Position numbers and translations under genes: made by a program. Of a stretch of 64,000 bases of DNA, positions 7,817 to 15,360 are shown piece after piece. Origin of the DNA: Butyricicoccus sp. Marseille-Q5471 (GTDB taxonomy: Bacteria > Bacillota > Clostridia > Oscillospirales > Butyricicoccaceae); NCBI RefSeq assembly GCF_951230135.1, contig NZ_CATNVC010000005.1, positions 1 through 64,000 of the forward strand, written 5' to 3'. The notes below the pieces were generated by a model, which was given only the letters and a program-made list of their open reading frames with translations, was not told the DNA's origin and did not search any database. The stretch's first letter is position 1; each line of letters starts with the position of its first letter.

Positions 7817-8998
7817 TTATCCTGTACAGCGCAGATTGATTCGAACGATCTCGCTTTTTGTGCCCACACGCATGTCAGGCCCCCAGATGCCTACGCCTGA
7901 CGTGACGACCGAATGCATCTTCCCGACCTCAATATGCCCACAGGCATTCTCCCACAGGAGCCGAATCGCAAGATTGCCCGGGAACATCTGCCCATCATGC
8001 GTATGCCCGGACAAATCAAGGTCTGCGCCCGCCGCGGCCAACTCCTGCAGCTGCCGCGGCTGATGGTCTATCACGAGAATCGGCGCGTTCTCGTCCAGTC
8101 CTTCCAGAATTTCATCCGGCGACATACGGCCGCCGCCGGTTTTCTGCGCCCACGACGGATCCTTGCGCCCGACAATCTGCATCCCATTCGAAAGCGTCAG
8201 CCGCTCGTCTGTCAGCAGAGTGATGCCTGCCCGGGTCAAAAAGTCGTGCATACGCACATCGTCCTTATTTTCGTTCTCGATATTCCATGTAAAGCCTGCC
8301 AGAATCGGCTCGGACACATCGTGGTTGCCCCAGCAGGCATATGCGCCATAGGTGCTTTTCATCGCAGAAAAAGCCTGAATCAGTCGTTCCGGCTCGGGAA
8401 TCGCCTCATATTGGTTGTCAAAAATATCACCCGCAAAGACAATCAAATCCGGCTGCATCGCGTTTACCGCCTGTACGGTCTTTTCCATGTACGCCGGATC
8501 GGTGCTGTAACCCATATGTAAATCCGCGAGCAGCGCAATGGTCATGTCCTCACCCTGCTTGTCAATCGCCACATTGTATTCGGTCTGATACAGCGTTTTG
8601 GCATGCCCCATGCCATACAGGCAGACCGCGCACATCACCGCCAGCACGATGCCGCCCTGCACCTGCCGCACACGCTGCATTTGCACAAAATCCTTATGCC
8701 GTGCACGGCGAATCAGGTACAGCATCCCCTCGGTCAGCAAAACCGTCAAAATAAGATAGAGCATCCATCCAAACCAGTAATTGCTGATTTGCCCGAGCAG
8801 GCGGCGCAGCCATGCGGGAGAGCGGACGAGGAATGAGGTCAGCGGCGTTGTCGATGCGAAGGCATACACCGCGACAAAGAGGATGCGGAACACCCGCGTG
8901 CCGAACAGGTGATGGCACGCGCCCGTCCATCGCAGCACCCACCGCGCCAAATAAACATTGAGCAATATGTACAGAGGCGCTAAAATAATGGCAAGCAT
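7817..8998 (-). CDS. Membrane-anchored metallophosphoesterase (YkuE-like)
   Basis: 393 aa from ATG 8998 (GGAAGGGA upstream; a GTG at 9037 has no ribosome-binding site). The N-terminal ~160 residues hold about four hydrophobic segments (LAIILAPLYILLNVYLA; FRILFVAVYAF; FGWMLYLILTVLL; GGIVLAVMCAVCLYG). A calcineurin-like phosphoesterase domain with all metal motifs follows: DLHMG, GDIFDN, GNHD, and two distal His motifs, VIDH and GHTHDGQ. The domain layout resembles B. subtilis YkuE. The catalytic domain should lie outside the membrane. The natural substrate is unknown. Confidence 0.82.
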   Translation of the reverse strand: MLAIILAPLYILLNVYLARWVLRWTGACHHLFGTRVFRILFVAVYAFASTTPLTSFLVRSPAWLRRLLGQISNYWFGWMLYLILTVLLTEGMLYLIRRARHKDFVQMQRVRQVQGGIVLAVMCAVCLYGMGHAKTLYQTEYNVAIDKQGEDMTIALLADLHMGYSTDPAYMEKTVQAVNAMQPDLIVFAGDIFDNQYEAIPEPERLIQAFSAMKSTYGAYACWGNHDVSEPILAGFTWNIENENKDDVRMHDFLTRAGITLLTDERLTLSNGMQIVGRKDPSWAQKTGGGRMSPDEILEGLDENAPILVIDHQPRQLQELAAAGADLDLSGHTHDGQMFPGNLAIRLLWENACGHIEVGKMHSVVTSGVGIWGPDMRVGTKSEIVRINLRCTG

Positions 8999-9073
8999 AG
9001 AATTTATCGTCCCTTCCGTCTGCGAAGCTGCCTGCACCCATACTGCGGGCGCAGGCAGGCACTTCGCCGTTCA

Positions 9074-9856
9074 TCAGCGCGCGAACCGTTCAAAAATCCG
9101 TGTGACCGACCGGCAAATGCCGTTTCGCTCCACCTCAAACACCGCACCGGACAGTGCGCATTCGCCGGGCGCGGTTTTAAAATACTCGGTCAAATCCCCC
9201 CGGAACATGGCAATCGACTGCTCCGGGCACACGCCCAGCACTGACACGGTCGGCCCTGTCATGCCGATGTCGGTGATATACCCGGTTCCCTTGGGATTGA
9301 CGCGCTCGTCCGCCGTTTGTACATGGGTGTGCGTGCCCCAGACAGCGGCGAAGCGGCCGTCCAGATAATACCCCATGGCCAGCTTTTCGCTTGTGGCATT
9401 GGCATGAAAATCGCACAGTGCAATATCGTACTTTCCCTGTGCCTCCTTCAGAATCCGATCGGCGCACAGAAACGGATTATCCGGCCCATACTGCATATCA
9501 CAGCGGCCAATGAGGTTCATTACCAGAATGCGCGCGCCCTGCGGCCCGTCAAATATGCCGAAGCCGTGCCCTGGCGTCTGCGGTGCAAGGTTTGCCGGGC
9601 GGAGAATGTAGGGCGTTTCCTCCAAATAGGGAACGATCTGCCGTTTTTGGAACGTGTGGTTGCCGAGCGTCACCACATCCGCACCTGCATCGAACATTTC
9701 CTCCGCCTGCTGCGGCGTCAGTCCGCGCCCCGCAGCGTTCTCGCCGTTGACGACCGTGAAATCGACCTCATGCGTCCGCTTTAAACGACGAAGCAGCGCG
9801 TGCAAGGTGTCCAGTCCGGCCTCTCCCACAATATCGCCAACTGCTAAAATCTTCAT
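9074..9856 (-). CDS. ymdB: YmdB-family metallophosphoesterase (2',3'-cAMP phosphodiesterase type)
   Basis: 260 aa, close to the usual 264. It starts MKILAVGDIVGEAGLDTL with the D-x-V-G metal motif. It then has VVNGENAAGRGLT, VVTLGNHTFQKR, IALCDFHANATSEK and WGTHTHVQTADE, all hallmark segments of the TIGR00282 family. In Bacillus, YmdB hydrolyses 2',3'-cyclic nucleotides and influences biofilm and motility choices. It is soluble. It lies upstream of the membrane phosphoesterase on the same strand, so two phosphoesterases are adjacent. RBS AGAAAGAGG. Confidence 0.88.
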   Translation of the reverse strand: MKILAVGDIVGEAGLDTLHALLRRLKRTHEVDFTVVNGENAAGRGLTPQQAEEMFDAGADVVTLGNHTFQKRQIVPYLEETPYILRPANLAPQTPGHGFGIFDGPQGARILVMNLIGRCDMQYGPDNPFLCADRILKEAQGKYDIALCDFHANATSEKLAMGYYLDGRFAAVWGTHTHVQTADERVNPKGTGYITDIGMTGPTVSVLGVCPEQSIAMFRGDLTEYFKTAPGECALSGAVFEVERNGICRSVTRIFERFAR

Positions 9857-9879
9857 ATAAACCTCTTTCTAACAAACAA

Positions 9880-9912
9880 AAAGGGCTGCTGCATCCTTTG
9901 CAGCAGCCCTTT
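9880..9912 (-). terminator. Terminator of the glmU-like/prs unit
   Basis: A perfect 14-bp stem (AAAGGGCTGCTGCA / TGCAGCAGCCCTTT) with a 5-nt loop and a T-rich tail on the minus strand. Confidence 0.9.
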
Positions 9913-9925
9913 GCAACAGACTCTT

Positions 9926-10885
9926 TTAATCGAACAGCGTGGAAACCGAAACTTCCTCGTAAATGCGCGCGATTGCCTCGGTAAAGACAGGCGCGGTAGA
10001 CAGAACCTTAATCTTGTCCAGCTTTTTCTCGCTCGGCAGCGGGATGGTATCGAGCAGCGCCAATTCACGAATCGGGCTCTTCTCGATGCGCTCGATTGCA
10101 GGGCCGGAGAGCACGCCGTGGGTCGCGCAGGCGTACACCTCGGTCGCGCCGCCCTTTTCAATCAGCGCCTCAGCCGCGTGGCAGAGCGTGCCTGCGGTGT
10201 CAATCAGGTCGTCGACCAGAATGCACTTCTTGCCGCGCACGTCGCCGATGATGTTCATAACCTCGGACACGTTGGCCTTGGGGCGACGCTTGTCCACAAT
10301 AGCAAGCTTAAGATCAAGCTTTTCTGTGAATTTACGCGCACGGGCAACCGAACCCAAATCGGGTGAAACGACGATCAAATCGTCCGCACCCACGCCGAAC
10401 TTGCCGGCAACGTAGGGGATGAGCACCGAAGAGCCCATCATCATATCCACAGGGATGTTGAAGAAGCCCTGAATCTGCGCGGCGTGCAAATCCATGGTCA
10501 GCACGCGGTCCGCGCCGGCGGCAGTGATCAAATCCGCGACGAGCTTTGCCGAAATCGGGTCACGCGCCTTGCTCTTGCGATCCTGACGCGCGTAGCCGAA
10601 ATACGGCATAACCGCAGTGATACGGCCCGCCGAAGCACGCTTGCAGGAGTCGATCATAATCAGCAGCTCCATCAGGTTGTTGTTGACCGGTTCACTGGTC
10701 GACTGCACGAGGAACACGTCAGATCCGCGCACCGACTCCATGATTGAAACCGAGATCTCACCGTCTGCAAAAGTCGAGATGGTTGACTTGCCAATCGGCA
10801 GACCGAGGGCAGAAGCGATTTGCATCGCAAGCGCCGGATGCGAGTTGCCGGAAAAGATCTTGATGTTTTTACCGTGAGAAATCAT
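9926..10885 (-). CDS. prs: Ribose-phosphate pyrophosphokinase (PRPP synthetase)
   Basis: 319 aa, full length for class I enzymes. It makes PRPP from ribose 5-phosphate and ATP for purine, pyrimidine, His, Trp and NAD synthesis. Visible motifs are SGNSHPALA at the N-terminus, the flexible-loop region YFGYARQDRKSKARDPISAK, the metal/catalytic DLHAAQIQGFF, and the PRPP loop ILVDDLIDTAGT. It lies 117 bp downstream of the glmU-like gene, an order also found in Bacillus (glmU-prs). RBS GGAGGGG. Identification is secure. Confidence 0.97.
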   Translation of the reverse strand: MISHGKNIKIFSGNSHPALAMQIASALGLPIGKSTISTFADGEISVSIMESVRGSDVFLVQSTSEPVNNNLMELLIMIDSCKRASAGRITAVMPYFGYARQDRKSKARDPISAKLVADLITAAGADRVLTMDLHAAQIQGFFNIPVDMMMGSSVLIPYVAGKFGVGADDLIVVSPDLGSVARARKFTEKLDLKLAIVDKRRPKANVSEVMNIIGDVRGKKCILVDDLIDTAGTLCHAAEALIEKGGATEVYACATHGVLSGPAIERIEKSPIRELALLDTIPLPSEKKLDKIKVLSTAPVFTEAIARIYEEVSVSTLFD

Positions 10886-11002
10886 TTAGGTTTTCCCCTC
10901 CGTATGTTTCAGTATGTGTTCGATAGTCTGTATCTATTACATAATTTGATTGAAACCGCTGTTCCAATCAGAGCTACAAAATAAGCTGCACCGGCAGGTG
11001 AT

Positions 11003-12247
11003 TTACTTCTTTTCCTGCTCATGTGCGGCGCGGCGCTTGTCATTCCAGCCGTCCAGCGTGGTCTGACGAGCACGGGCAACTGCAAGCGCACCGTCGGGCA
11101 CGTCCTTGGTCACCGTCGTGCCGGCGGCGGTAAAGGCGCGGTCGCCGAGGCTGACCGGAGACACCAGATTGGTGTTGCAGCCGATGAAGCAGTCGTCGCC
11201 GATGACGGTCTGATACTTATGATACCCATCATAGTTGACCACAACCGTGCCGCAGCCGAAATTGACGCGCTCGCCAACCGTTGCGTCGCCGATGTAGGTC
11301 AGGTGCGAAACCTTGGTGCCGTTGCCGATGGTCGACTTCTTCAGCTCGACGAAATCGCCGATGCGGCAGCCGTCGCCCACAACGCACTGCGGACGGATAT
11401 AAGCAAACGGACCGACCGTAACGTTTTTGCCCACGGTCGATTCATAGACCTGCGAGTTGTTGACCGTTGTACCCGCGCCGATTACAGCCTTTTCCAAAAT
11501 GGAGTTCGGGCCGATGACTGCGCCCGCACCGACCTCACAGCCGGGACGGATATGGCAGCCGGGCAGGATGGTCGCACCGGGCGCGATTTTCGCGTCGGGC
11601 GCGATATAGGTATGGTCGGGATCAAAAATCTGCACGCCCTGTGCAATCAGACCGAAGTTAATACGGCTGCGCACGGCAAGCTGTGCGACGTAAGCCGAAG
11701 CACCGTCGCAGATTTCCACGATTTCGTTGGTGACGGCAACGCCCTTCTGTGCACCTGCCGCAACGGCTGCGGCGACCAGTGCATCGAGCGTATCTGCATT
11801 CGCCTCAACTGCTGCACGCAGCATTTCACCGGTGAAAACTGCAGCAAGGCAGGTCTTATCCGCCGGAATGGGCTGCCCTTCTGCGTCGTAGCCCTGCTGC
11901 TCTGCAACCAGCACGCTCACACCGTAGCCGGCTGCGGCATGGCTTTCGAGCAGATGATTGAGCGCATCCTCCTCCGCAAGAGCAAAGGGCGCGGCCAGTA
12001 CCAGCACCTGCGCGCATGCGGGCAGTGCGGCGAGCGCGGCAAAGCGGCCTTCGCAAAGCTTCAGGCTTTCGGCACCGGCAAGACCGGACTCACGGTCGTC
12101 ATGGGCAAAATAGCACGCCTCCACCGCATCGGGCAAGGCGCTTACCACAACATCGCCCGCCGTGCCGAACAGCACGGGGCGGGCAAAGGCGGATACGCCG
12201 CCCTCGTCAAACAGGCCGCCGACAATGGCAGCAATCACGTTTTTCAT
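11003..12247 (-). CDS. GlmU-like protein: intact N-acetyltransferase domain, degenerate uridyltransferase domain
   Basis: 414 aa from ATG 12247 (GGAAGGG upstream), against about 455 for bifunctional GlmU. The C-terminal half from ~residue 210 is a left-handed beta-helix like GlmU. It keeps GlcN-1-P acetyltransferase residues: KVSHLTYIGD (catalytic His and nearby Tyr), VVNYDGYHKYQT (Asn and Lys) and FTAAGTTVTKDVP. The N-terminal ~205 residues line up loosely with the nucleotidyltransferase domain, but the L-x-x-G-x-G-T-R-M nucleotide loop is absent; the start is KNVIAAIVGGLFDEGG. Acetyl transfer is therefore likely and UTP transfer unlikely. GlmU activity would then need a second protein. Confidence 0.75.
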   Translation of the reverse strand: MKNVIAAIVGGLFDEGGVSAFARPVLFGTAGDVVVSALPDAVEACYFAHDDRESGLAGAESLKLCEGRFAALAALPACAQVLVLAAPFALAEEDALNHLLESHAAAGYGVSVLVAEQQGYDAEGQPIPADKTCLAAVFTGEMLRAAVEANADTLDALVAAAVAAGAQKGVAVTNEIVEICDGASAYVAQLAVRSRINFGLIAQGVQIFDPDHTYIAPDAKIAPGATILPGCHIRPGCEVGAGAVIGPNSILEKAVIGAGTTVNNSQVYESTVGKNVTVGPFAYIRPQCVVGDGCRIGDFVELKKSTIGNGTKVSHLTYIGDATVGERVNFGCGTVVVNYDGYHKYQTVIGDDCFIGCNTNLVSPVSLGDRAFTAAGTTVTKDVPDGALAVARARQTTLDGWNDKRRAAHEQEKK

Positions 12248-12361
12248 TCGGTTCCCTTCCGTTCGCTTTGGGCGCATGCGCCCGCATTATCAGTAATAAA
12301 ATCATTATACAGGATTATACGCCAAATTGCATTAGCATTTTTGATAAAATTCTACCACCCC

Positions 12362-12390
12362 TTGCGTCTTTTTAAAGCGCAAGGTATAAT
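12362..12390 (+). promoter_or_regulatory. Promoter of the dnaD-dnaC operon
   Basis: TTGCGT (12362-12367), a 17-bp spacer and TATAAT (12385-12390), about 60 bp before the dnaD start. The rest of 12248-12451 is AT-rich, with possible minus-strand -10 boxes for the glmU-like gene. Confidence 0.6.
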
Positions 12391-12451
12391 CATAGATACA
12401 AACTGAATGTGATTTGCTTTATATTGTGTATTAATTTCCAGAAAGGAACAT

Positions 12452-13384
12452 ATGATGTCTCTTACCTCCGTGCTGCTGCCCGAGGGCGAGCTGCGCGTGG
12501 CGCGCTGCGACACGCTGGACAAGCTCATTGCCGTTTCCGACGGTGACGCTGCCCTTCTTTATCTTTATATCCTGCGCCACGGCGACAGTGCGGACGAAAA
12601 AACCGTCCAGCGCACGCTGCACCTGTCCCACGACCGCTACGAGCGTGCTGTTTTCACCCTAAACAGCCTGACCGCGCCCGCGGCCTCCGCCGAGCCTTCT
12701 GCGGACAAGCCCGATGCGCCCGCCTACACGCCTGACGAGCTGCGCCGCGCCCGCATCGATGACCACAAGTTTTCCGCCGTCTGCCAAATGGCGGAGGAAA
12801 CGCTCGGCCGCACACTGACCGAGGGACAGCTTCGCTGTCTGCTGACCGCCTATGATCATCTGGGACTGTCGGCTGAGGCCATCATCGAGCTGCTTGCGTG
12901 GCTGAAAAACGAAAAAGGCATGGTGCGGCTCAGCGACATTCGGCGCGAAACTTACGCCTGGGCGGATATGGGCATTTATTCCGCAAAGGACGCGCAAGCC
13001 TATCTTGCCCGCAAAACCAATGAAAAACCGCTTTCTGCCGCAATTTACCGTGCGCTCGGCGCCGATCCCGAGTCGCCCGCGCCCAAGGAACAGCGCGTGT
13101 GTGCCTTCGCCCTGTCGCACGGCTTCCCATCCGAGGCCGTTGAACTCGCGGTCGGCCGAACCGATAAAAAGCAAGGCCGTCACAGCTTGGATTATACGCT
13201 TGGCATCCTGCGGCGCTGGGATGAAAAGGGTGTACATACGGTCAGCGAAATCACAGCACTCGAACCCGAGACCCGCACCGCCGTCGGCCAGACGCAGTCC
13301 GCGCCGACCGATCCGGCCACCCTGTCCCAGTGGGAGCAGGATTGGGCCGCGCGTGTCAAAGGCCATCGACGCAAAGAGGAGTAA
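12452..13384 (+). CDS. DnaD-domain replication protein
   Basis: 310 aa. The N-terminal region (~1-75) resembles a winged-helix DnaD N domain. A Pro/Ala linker (~76-95) follows, then a DnaD C-terminal-type domain (ICQ-like region VCQMAEETLGRTLTEGQLRCL, then YDHLGLSAEAIIELLAWLKNEKG and YAWADMGI). The C-terminal tail is charged. DnaD-type proteins help load the replicative helicase with DnaB/DnaI in Firmicutes. It is followed 3 bp later by the ATPase gene, the pairing typical of Clostridia. Adjacent ATGs at 12452 and 12455 are both possible starts; 12455 has slightly better spacing from AAGGA. Confidence 0.85.
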   Translation: MMSLTSVLLPEGELRVARCDTLDKLIAVSDGDAALLYLYILRHGDSADEKTVQRTLHLSHDRYERAVFTLNSLTAPAASAEPSADKPDAPAYTPDELRRARIDDHKFSAVCQMAEETLGRTLTEGQLRCLLTAYDHLGLSAEAIIELLAWLKNEKGMVRLSDIRRETYAWADMGIYSAKDAQAYLARKTNEKPLSAAIYRALGADPESPAPKEQRVCAFALSHGFPSEAVELAVGRTDKKQGRHSLDYTLGILRRWDEKGVHTVSEITALEPETRTAVGQTQSAPTDPATLSQWEQDWAARVKGHRRKEE

Positions 13385-13387
13385 CGC

Positions 13388-14380
13388 ATGGCATACGATA
13401 AAAAAATTCTGTCCGCCGCTCGGCGTGAGCTGGAGCGTGAGCGCACCGCCCGCGCCGAAGCGCTGGAAGAGCGCCGCCGTTCGGTCTATGCCGAGCTGCC
13501 GCGCATACGTGCCATTGACCGCCGGCTGTCGATGACGGCGGCAGGCGTGCTCAAGGCCGCACTGGAGTCGGGCGACGATCCGACCGCCGCAATCGAGCGC
13601 CTGCGTGAGGAAAACCTCGGCCTGCAAAAGGAACGTGCCGCCCTACTGCGTGACGCCGGACTGCCCGCGGATTATTTAACAGATAAACCCTTCTGCCCGC
13701 TTTGCGGTGATTCGGGCTACGTCGGCAGCGCGGTGTGCGCCTGCATCAAGGAGCGTTACGCGCGGCTGCTATCCGAACAGCTTTCGAGCGTGCTGCCCAT
13801 TCATGACCAGAATTTCGATTCTTTCCGGCTCGACCTTTATTCCACCCGTCCGGATGGGCGGCTCGGCGTGTCTCCGCGTGAGAATATGGAATACAATTTG
13901 GATGAATGCAGGGCATATGCCAAAAGCTTCACCGCGCACGCGCCCAACCTGCTGCTGTACGGTTCCACCGGTCTTGGCAAAACATTTTTGTCCACCTGCG
14001 TGGCCGAGGCGGTCTCGGCGCGCGGTTTTTCGGTCGCCTATGACACGGCAATCAATATCGTCGCAACCTATGAGACACTCAAATTCGGCAACGGTGATGG
14101 CGCCGCGGCCGCCGAACGCGCCGCGCGATATGAACGCGCCGAGCTGCTCATCATCGACGATATGGGCACCGAAATGGGCACCGCCTTCACAGTGTCAGCG
14201 CTTTACAACCTCATCAACAACCGCCTGATGGCGCGCCGGCCGATGATTGTCAACACAAACCTGCTGCCGGAGAGCTTTTCGGAAAAATATTCGCCCGCCG
14301 TCGCCTCCCGCCTGCTCGGTGAATTTCTGCCGCTGCGCTTCTTCGGTGAGGACATCCGGCTGATGAAAAAACGCCTCTGA
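13388..14380 (+). CDS. DnaC/DnaI-type helicase loader ATPase
   Basis: 330 aa. The N-terminal ~110 residues are coiled-coil-like and highly charged (RRELERERTARAEALEERRR). A small Cys cluster follows (FCPLCGDSGYVGSAVCAC), a zinc-binding feature seen in DnaI-like loaders. The AAA+ domain comes next: Walker A GSTGLGKTFLST, Walker B LLIIDDMGTE, sensor-type NTNL, and an Arg-rich C-terminus. It should load the replicative helicase at the origin and at restart sites. It is co-transcribed with dnaD. The five-unit sRNA array begins only 6 bp after its stop codon. Confidence 0.9.
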   Translation: MAYDKKILSAARRELERERTARAEALEERRRSVYAELPRIRAIDRRLSMTAAGVLKAALESGDDPTAAIERLREENLGLQKERAALLRDAGLPADYLTDKPFCPLCGDSGYVGSAVCACIKERYARLLSEQLSSVLPIHDQNFDSFRLDLYSTRPDGRLGVSPRENMEYNLDECRAYAKSFTAHAPNLLLYGSTGLGKTFLSTCVAEAVSARGFSVAYDTAINIVATYETLKFGNGDGAAAAERAARYERAELLIIDDMGTEMGTAFTVSALYNLINNRLMARRPMIVNTNLLPESFSEKYSPAVASRLLGEFLPLRFFGEDIRLMKKRL

Positions 14381-14386
14381 CCGCCC

Positions 14387-14451
14387 GATACAAAAGCTTC
14401 ACAAGCTGTTCAAATTTTATTCACACATCAGGGGCTTGTCCGGAGTATACT
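14387..14451 (+). promoter_or_regulatory. Promoter and direct-repeat regulator site of sRNA unit 1
   Basis: 11-bp repeats start at 14387 (GATACA), 14398 (TTCACA), 14409 (TTCAAA) and 14420 (TTCACA). Then come 15 bp and TATACT at 14446-14451. There is no usable -35 at 16-18 bp, so activator dependence is likely. Confidence 0.75.
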
Positions 14452-14457
14452 GAGGAT

Positions 14458-14586
14458 GTCGACAAGGGAAGCCGCAAGCCCGAATCGGCACAGCCTACCG
14501 ATCTTTTATTTCTCTTTTTACCCCCCTTTTATTTTGTGAAACAGAAAACCCCCGGAGCCGTTCCCCCACGGTTTCCGGGGTTTTTC
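14458..14586 (+). ncRNA. Small RNA, array unit 1
   Basis: The predicted first base is 6 bp after the -10 box and coincides with the first base of a stem. The stem GUCGA (14458-14462) pairs with UCGGC (14485-14489), with GGG/CCC inside closing a loop A-A-G-C-C-G-C-A-A-G. The linker CAGCCUACCGAUC is followed by U/C-rich sequence with a run of six C. The 3' hairpin (14550-14580) has CCCCGGA paired with UCCGGGG and a C-rich loop (UUCCCCCA), then UUUUU. Length is about 129 nt. Function is unknown; pairing with Shine-Dalgarno sequences is an inference from the C-runs. Confidence 0.75.
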
Positions 14587-14612
14587 CTGTCGATTTTTGA
14601 CGCATTTGATCT

Positions 14613-14677
14613 GATACAAAACCTTCACAGGTTGTTCAAAATGCGTTCACACATTGTGCGGAAAACGGCGGTATACT
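14613..14677 (+). promoter_or_regulatory. Promoter and direct-repeat regulator site of sRNA unit 2
   Basis: 11-bp repeats start at 14613 (GATACA), 14624 (TTCACA), 14635 (TTCAAA) and 14646 (TTCACA). Then come 15 bp and TATACT at 14672-14677. Confidence 0.75.
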
Positions 14678-14683
14678 GAGTAT

Positions 14684-14819
14684 GTCAGCAAGGGAAGCCG
14701 CAAACCCGAACTGGCGCAGCCTACCGATCTTTTATTTCTCTTTTACCCCCTTTTTTGTGAAATGAATGAGTAAGTCCCCGGTTCGTTTCCCCCACGAATC
14801 GGGGGCTTATTCCGTTTTT
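14684..14819 (+). ncRNA. Small RNA, array unit 2
   Basis: Stem GUCAG (14684-14688) pairs with CUGGC (14711-14715), with inner GGG/CCC. The linker runs CAGCCUACCGAUC, then U/C-rich sequence with five C. The terminator has an 18-bp stem (14768-14785 with 14795-14812), a 9-nt loop UUUCCCCCA, then CGUUUUU. Length is about 136 nt. Compared with unit 1 the outer stem differs on both strands yet still pairs. Confidence 0.78.
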
Positions 14820-14835
14820 GCGCATAAAAACAGTT

Positions 14836-14900
14836 GATACAATTCTTTCACAAGTCCTTCAAAAACTGTTCACACATTATGCAGCAAACCACGGTATACT
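14836..14900 (+). promoter_or_regulatory. Promoter and direct-repeat regulator site of sRNA unit 3
   Basis: 11-bp repeats start at 14836 (GATACA), 14847 (TTCACA), 14858 (TTCAAA) and 14869 (TTCACA). Then come 15 bp and TATACT at 14895-14900. Confidence 0.75.
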
Positions 14901-14906
14901 AAATAC

Positions 14907-15046
14907 ATCAGCAAGGGAAGCCGCAAGCCCAAGCTGGTACAGTCTATCGATCTTTTATTTCTCTTTTACCCCCCCTTTTTTGTGAAATGAATGCATGAAT
15001 CATCCCCCGGTTCGTTTCCCCCACGAGCCGGGGGATGATTCCGTTT
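14907..15046 (+). ncRNA. Small RNA, array unit 3
   Basis: Stem AUCAGC (14907-14912) pairs with GCUGGU (14933-14938), with inner GGG/CCC. The linker contains a C-run of about seven inside U-rich sequence. The terminator has an 18-bp stem (14997-15014 with 15024-15041), the same 9-nt loop UUUCCCCCA, then CGUUUUG. Length is about 140 nt. The lower terminator stem differs from unit 2 but is fully paired by matching changes. Confidence 0.78.
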
Positions 15047-15064
15047 TGACACATGAAAACAGTC

Positions 15065-15129
15065 GATACAATTCTTTCACAAGTCCTTCAAAAACTGTTC
15101 ACACATTATGCGTAAAATGCGGTTATACT
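15065..15129 (+). promoter_or_regulatory. Promoter and direct-repeat regulator site of sRNA unit 4
   Basis: 11-bp repeats start at 15065 (GATACA), 15076 (TTCACA), 15087 (TTCAAA) and 15098 (TTCACA). Then come 15 bp and TATACT at 15124-15129. The upstream boxes are identical to those of unit 3. Confidence 0.75.
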
Positions 15130-15135
15130 GAGTAT

Positions 15136-15270
15136 GTCAGCAAGGGAACCGCAAACCCAATACTGACACAGCCTACCGATCTTTTTCTATTTCTCTTTTC
15201 CCCCTTTTTTGTGAAATGAACTGAAAGCCGCCCGATCCGTTTCCCCCAACGGATCGGGCGGCTCTCGTTT
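15136..15270 (+). ncRNA. Small RNA, array unit 4
   Basis: Stem GUCAG (15136-15140) pairs perfectly with CUGAC (15163-15167), with inner GGG/CCC. The linker has a run of five C flanked by U. The terminator has a 16-bp stem (15226-15241 with 15248-15263) and a 6-nt loop UCCCCC, then CUCGUUU. Length is about 135 nt. The terminator stem sequence is quite different from units 2 and 3, while the C-rich loop is kept. Confidence 0.78.
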
Positions 15271-15289
15271 GATGGCCTTCTGTTTTGAT

Positions 15290-15354
15290 GATACAATTCT
15301 TTCACAAGCGCTTTAAAATCTGTTCACACATTGCCCGCGCCGCCGCGGTATAAT
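15290..15354 (+). promoter_or_regulatory. Promoter and direct-repeat regulator site of sRNA unit 5
   Basis: 11-bp repeats start at 15290 (GATACA), 15301 (TTCACA), 15312 (TTTAAA) and 15323 (TTCACA). Then come 15 bp and a consensus TATAAT at 15349-15354. This is the best -10 of the five. Confidence 0.75.
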
Positions 15355-15360
15355 AAGACC

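Noticed and set aside
11021-12406. Long open frame antisense to the glmU-like gene
   Set aside because: It mirrors codon bias of the real gene in a GC-rich sequence. There is no ribosome-binding site and no recognisable protein family.
14995-15219. Short open frame across units 3 and 4 of the array
   Set aside because: It crosses a terminator and the next promoter, has no ribosome-binding site, and its codons follow the RNA repeats.
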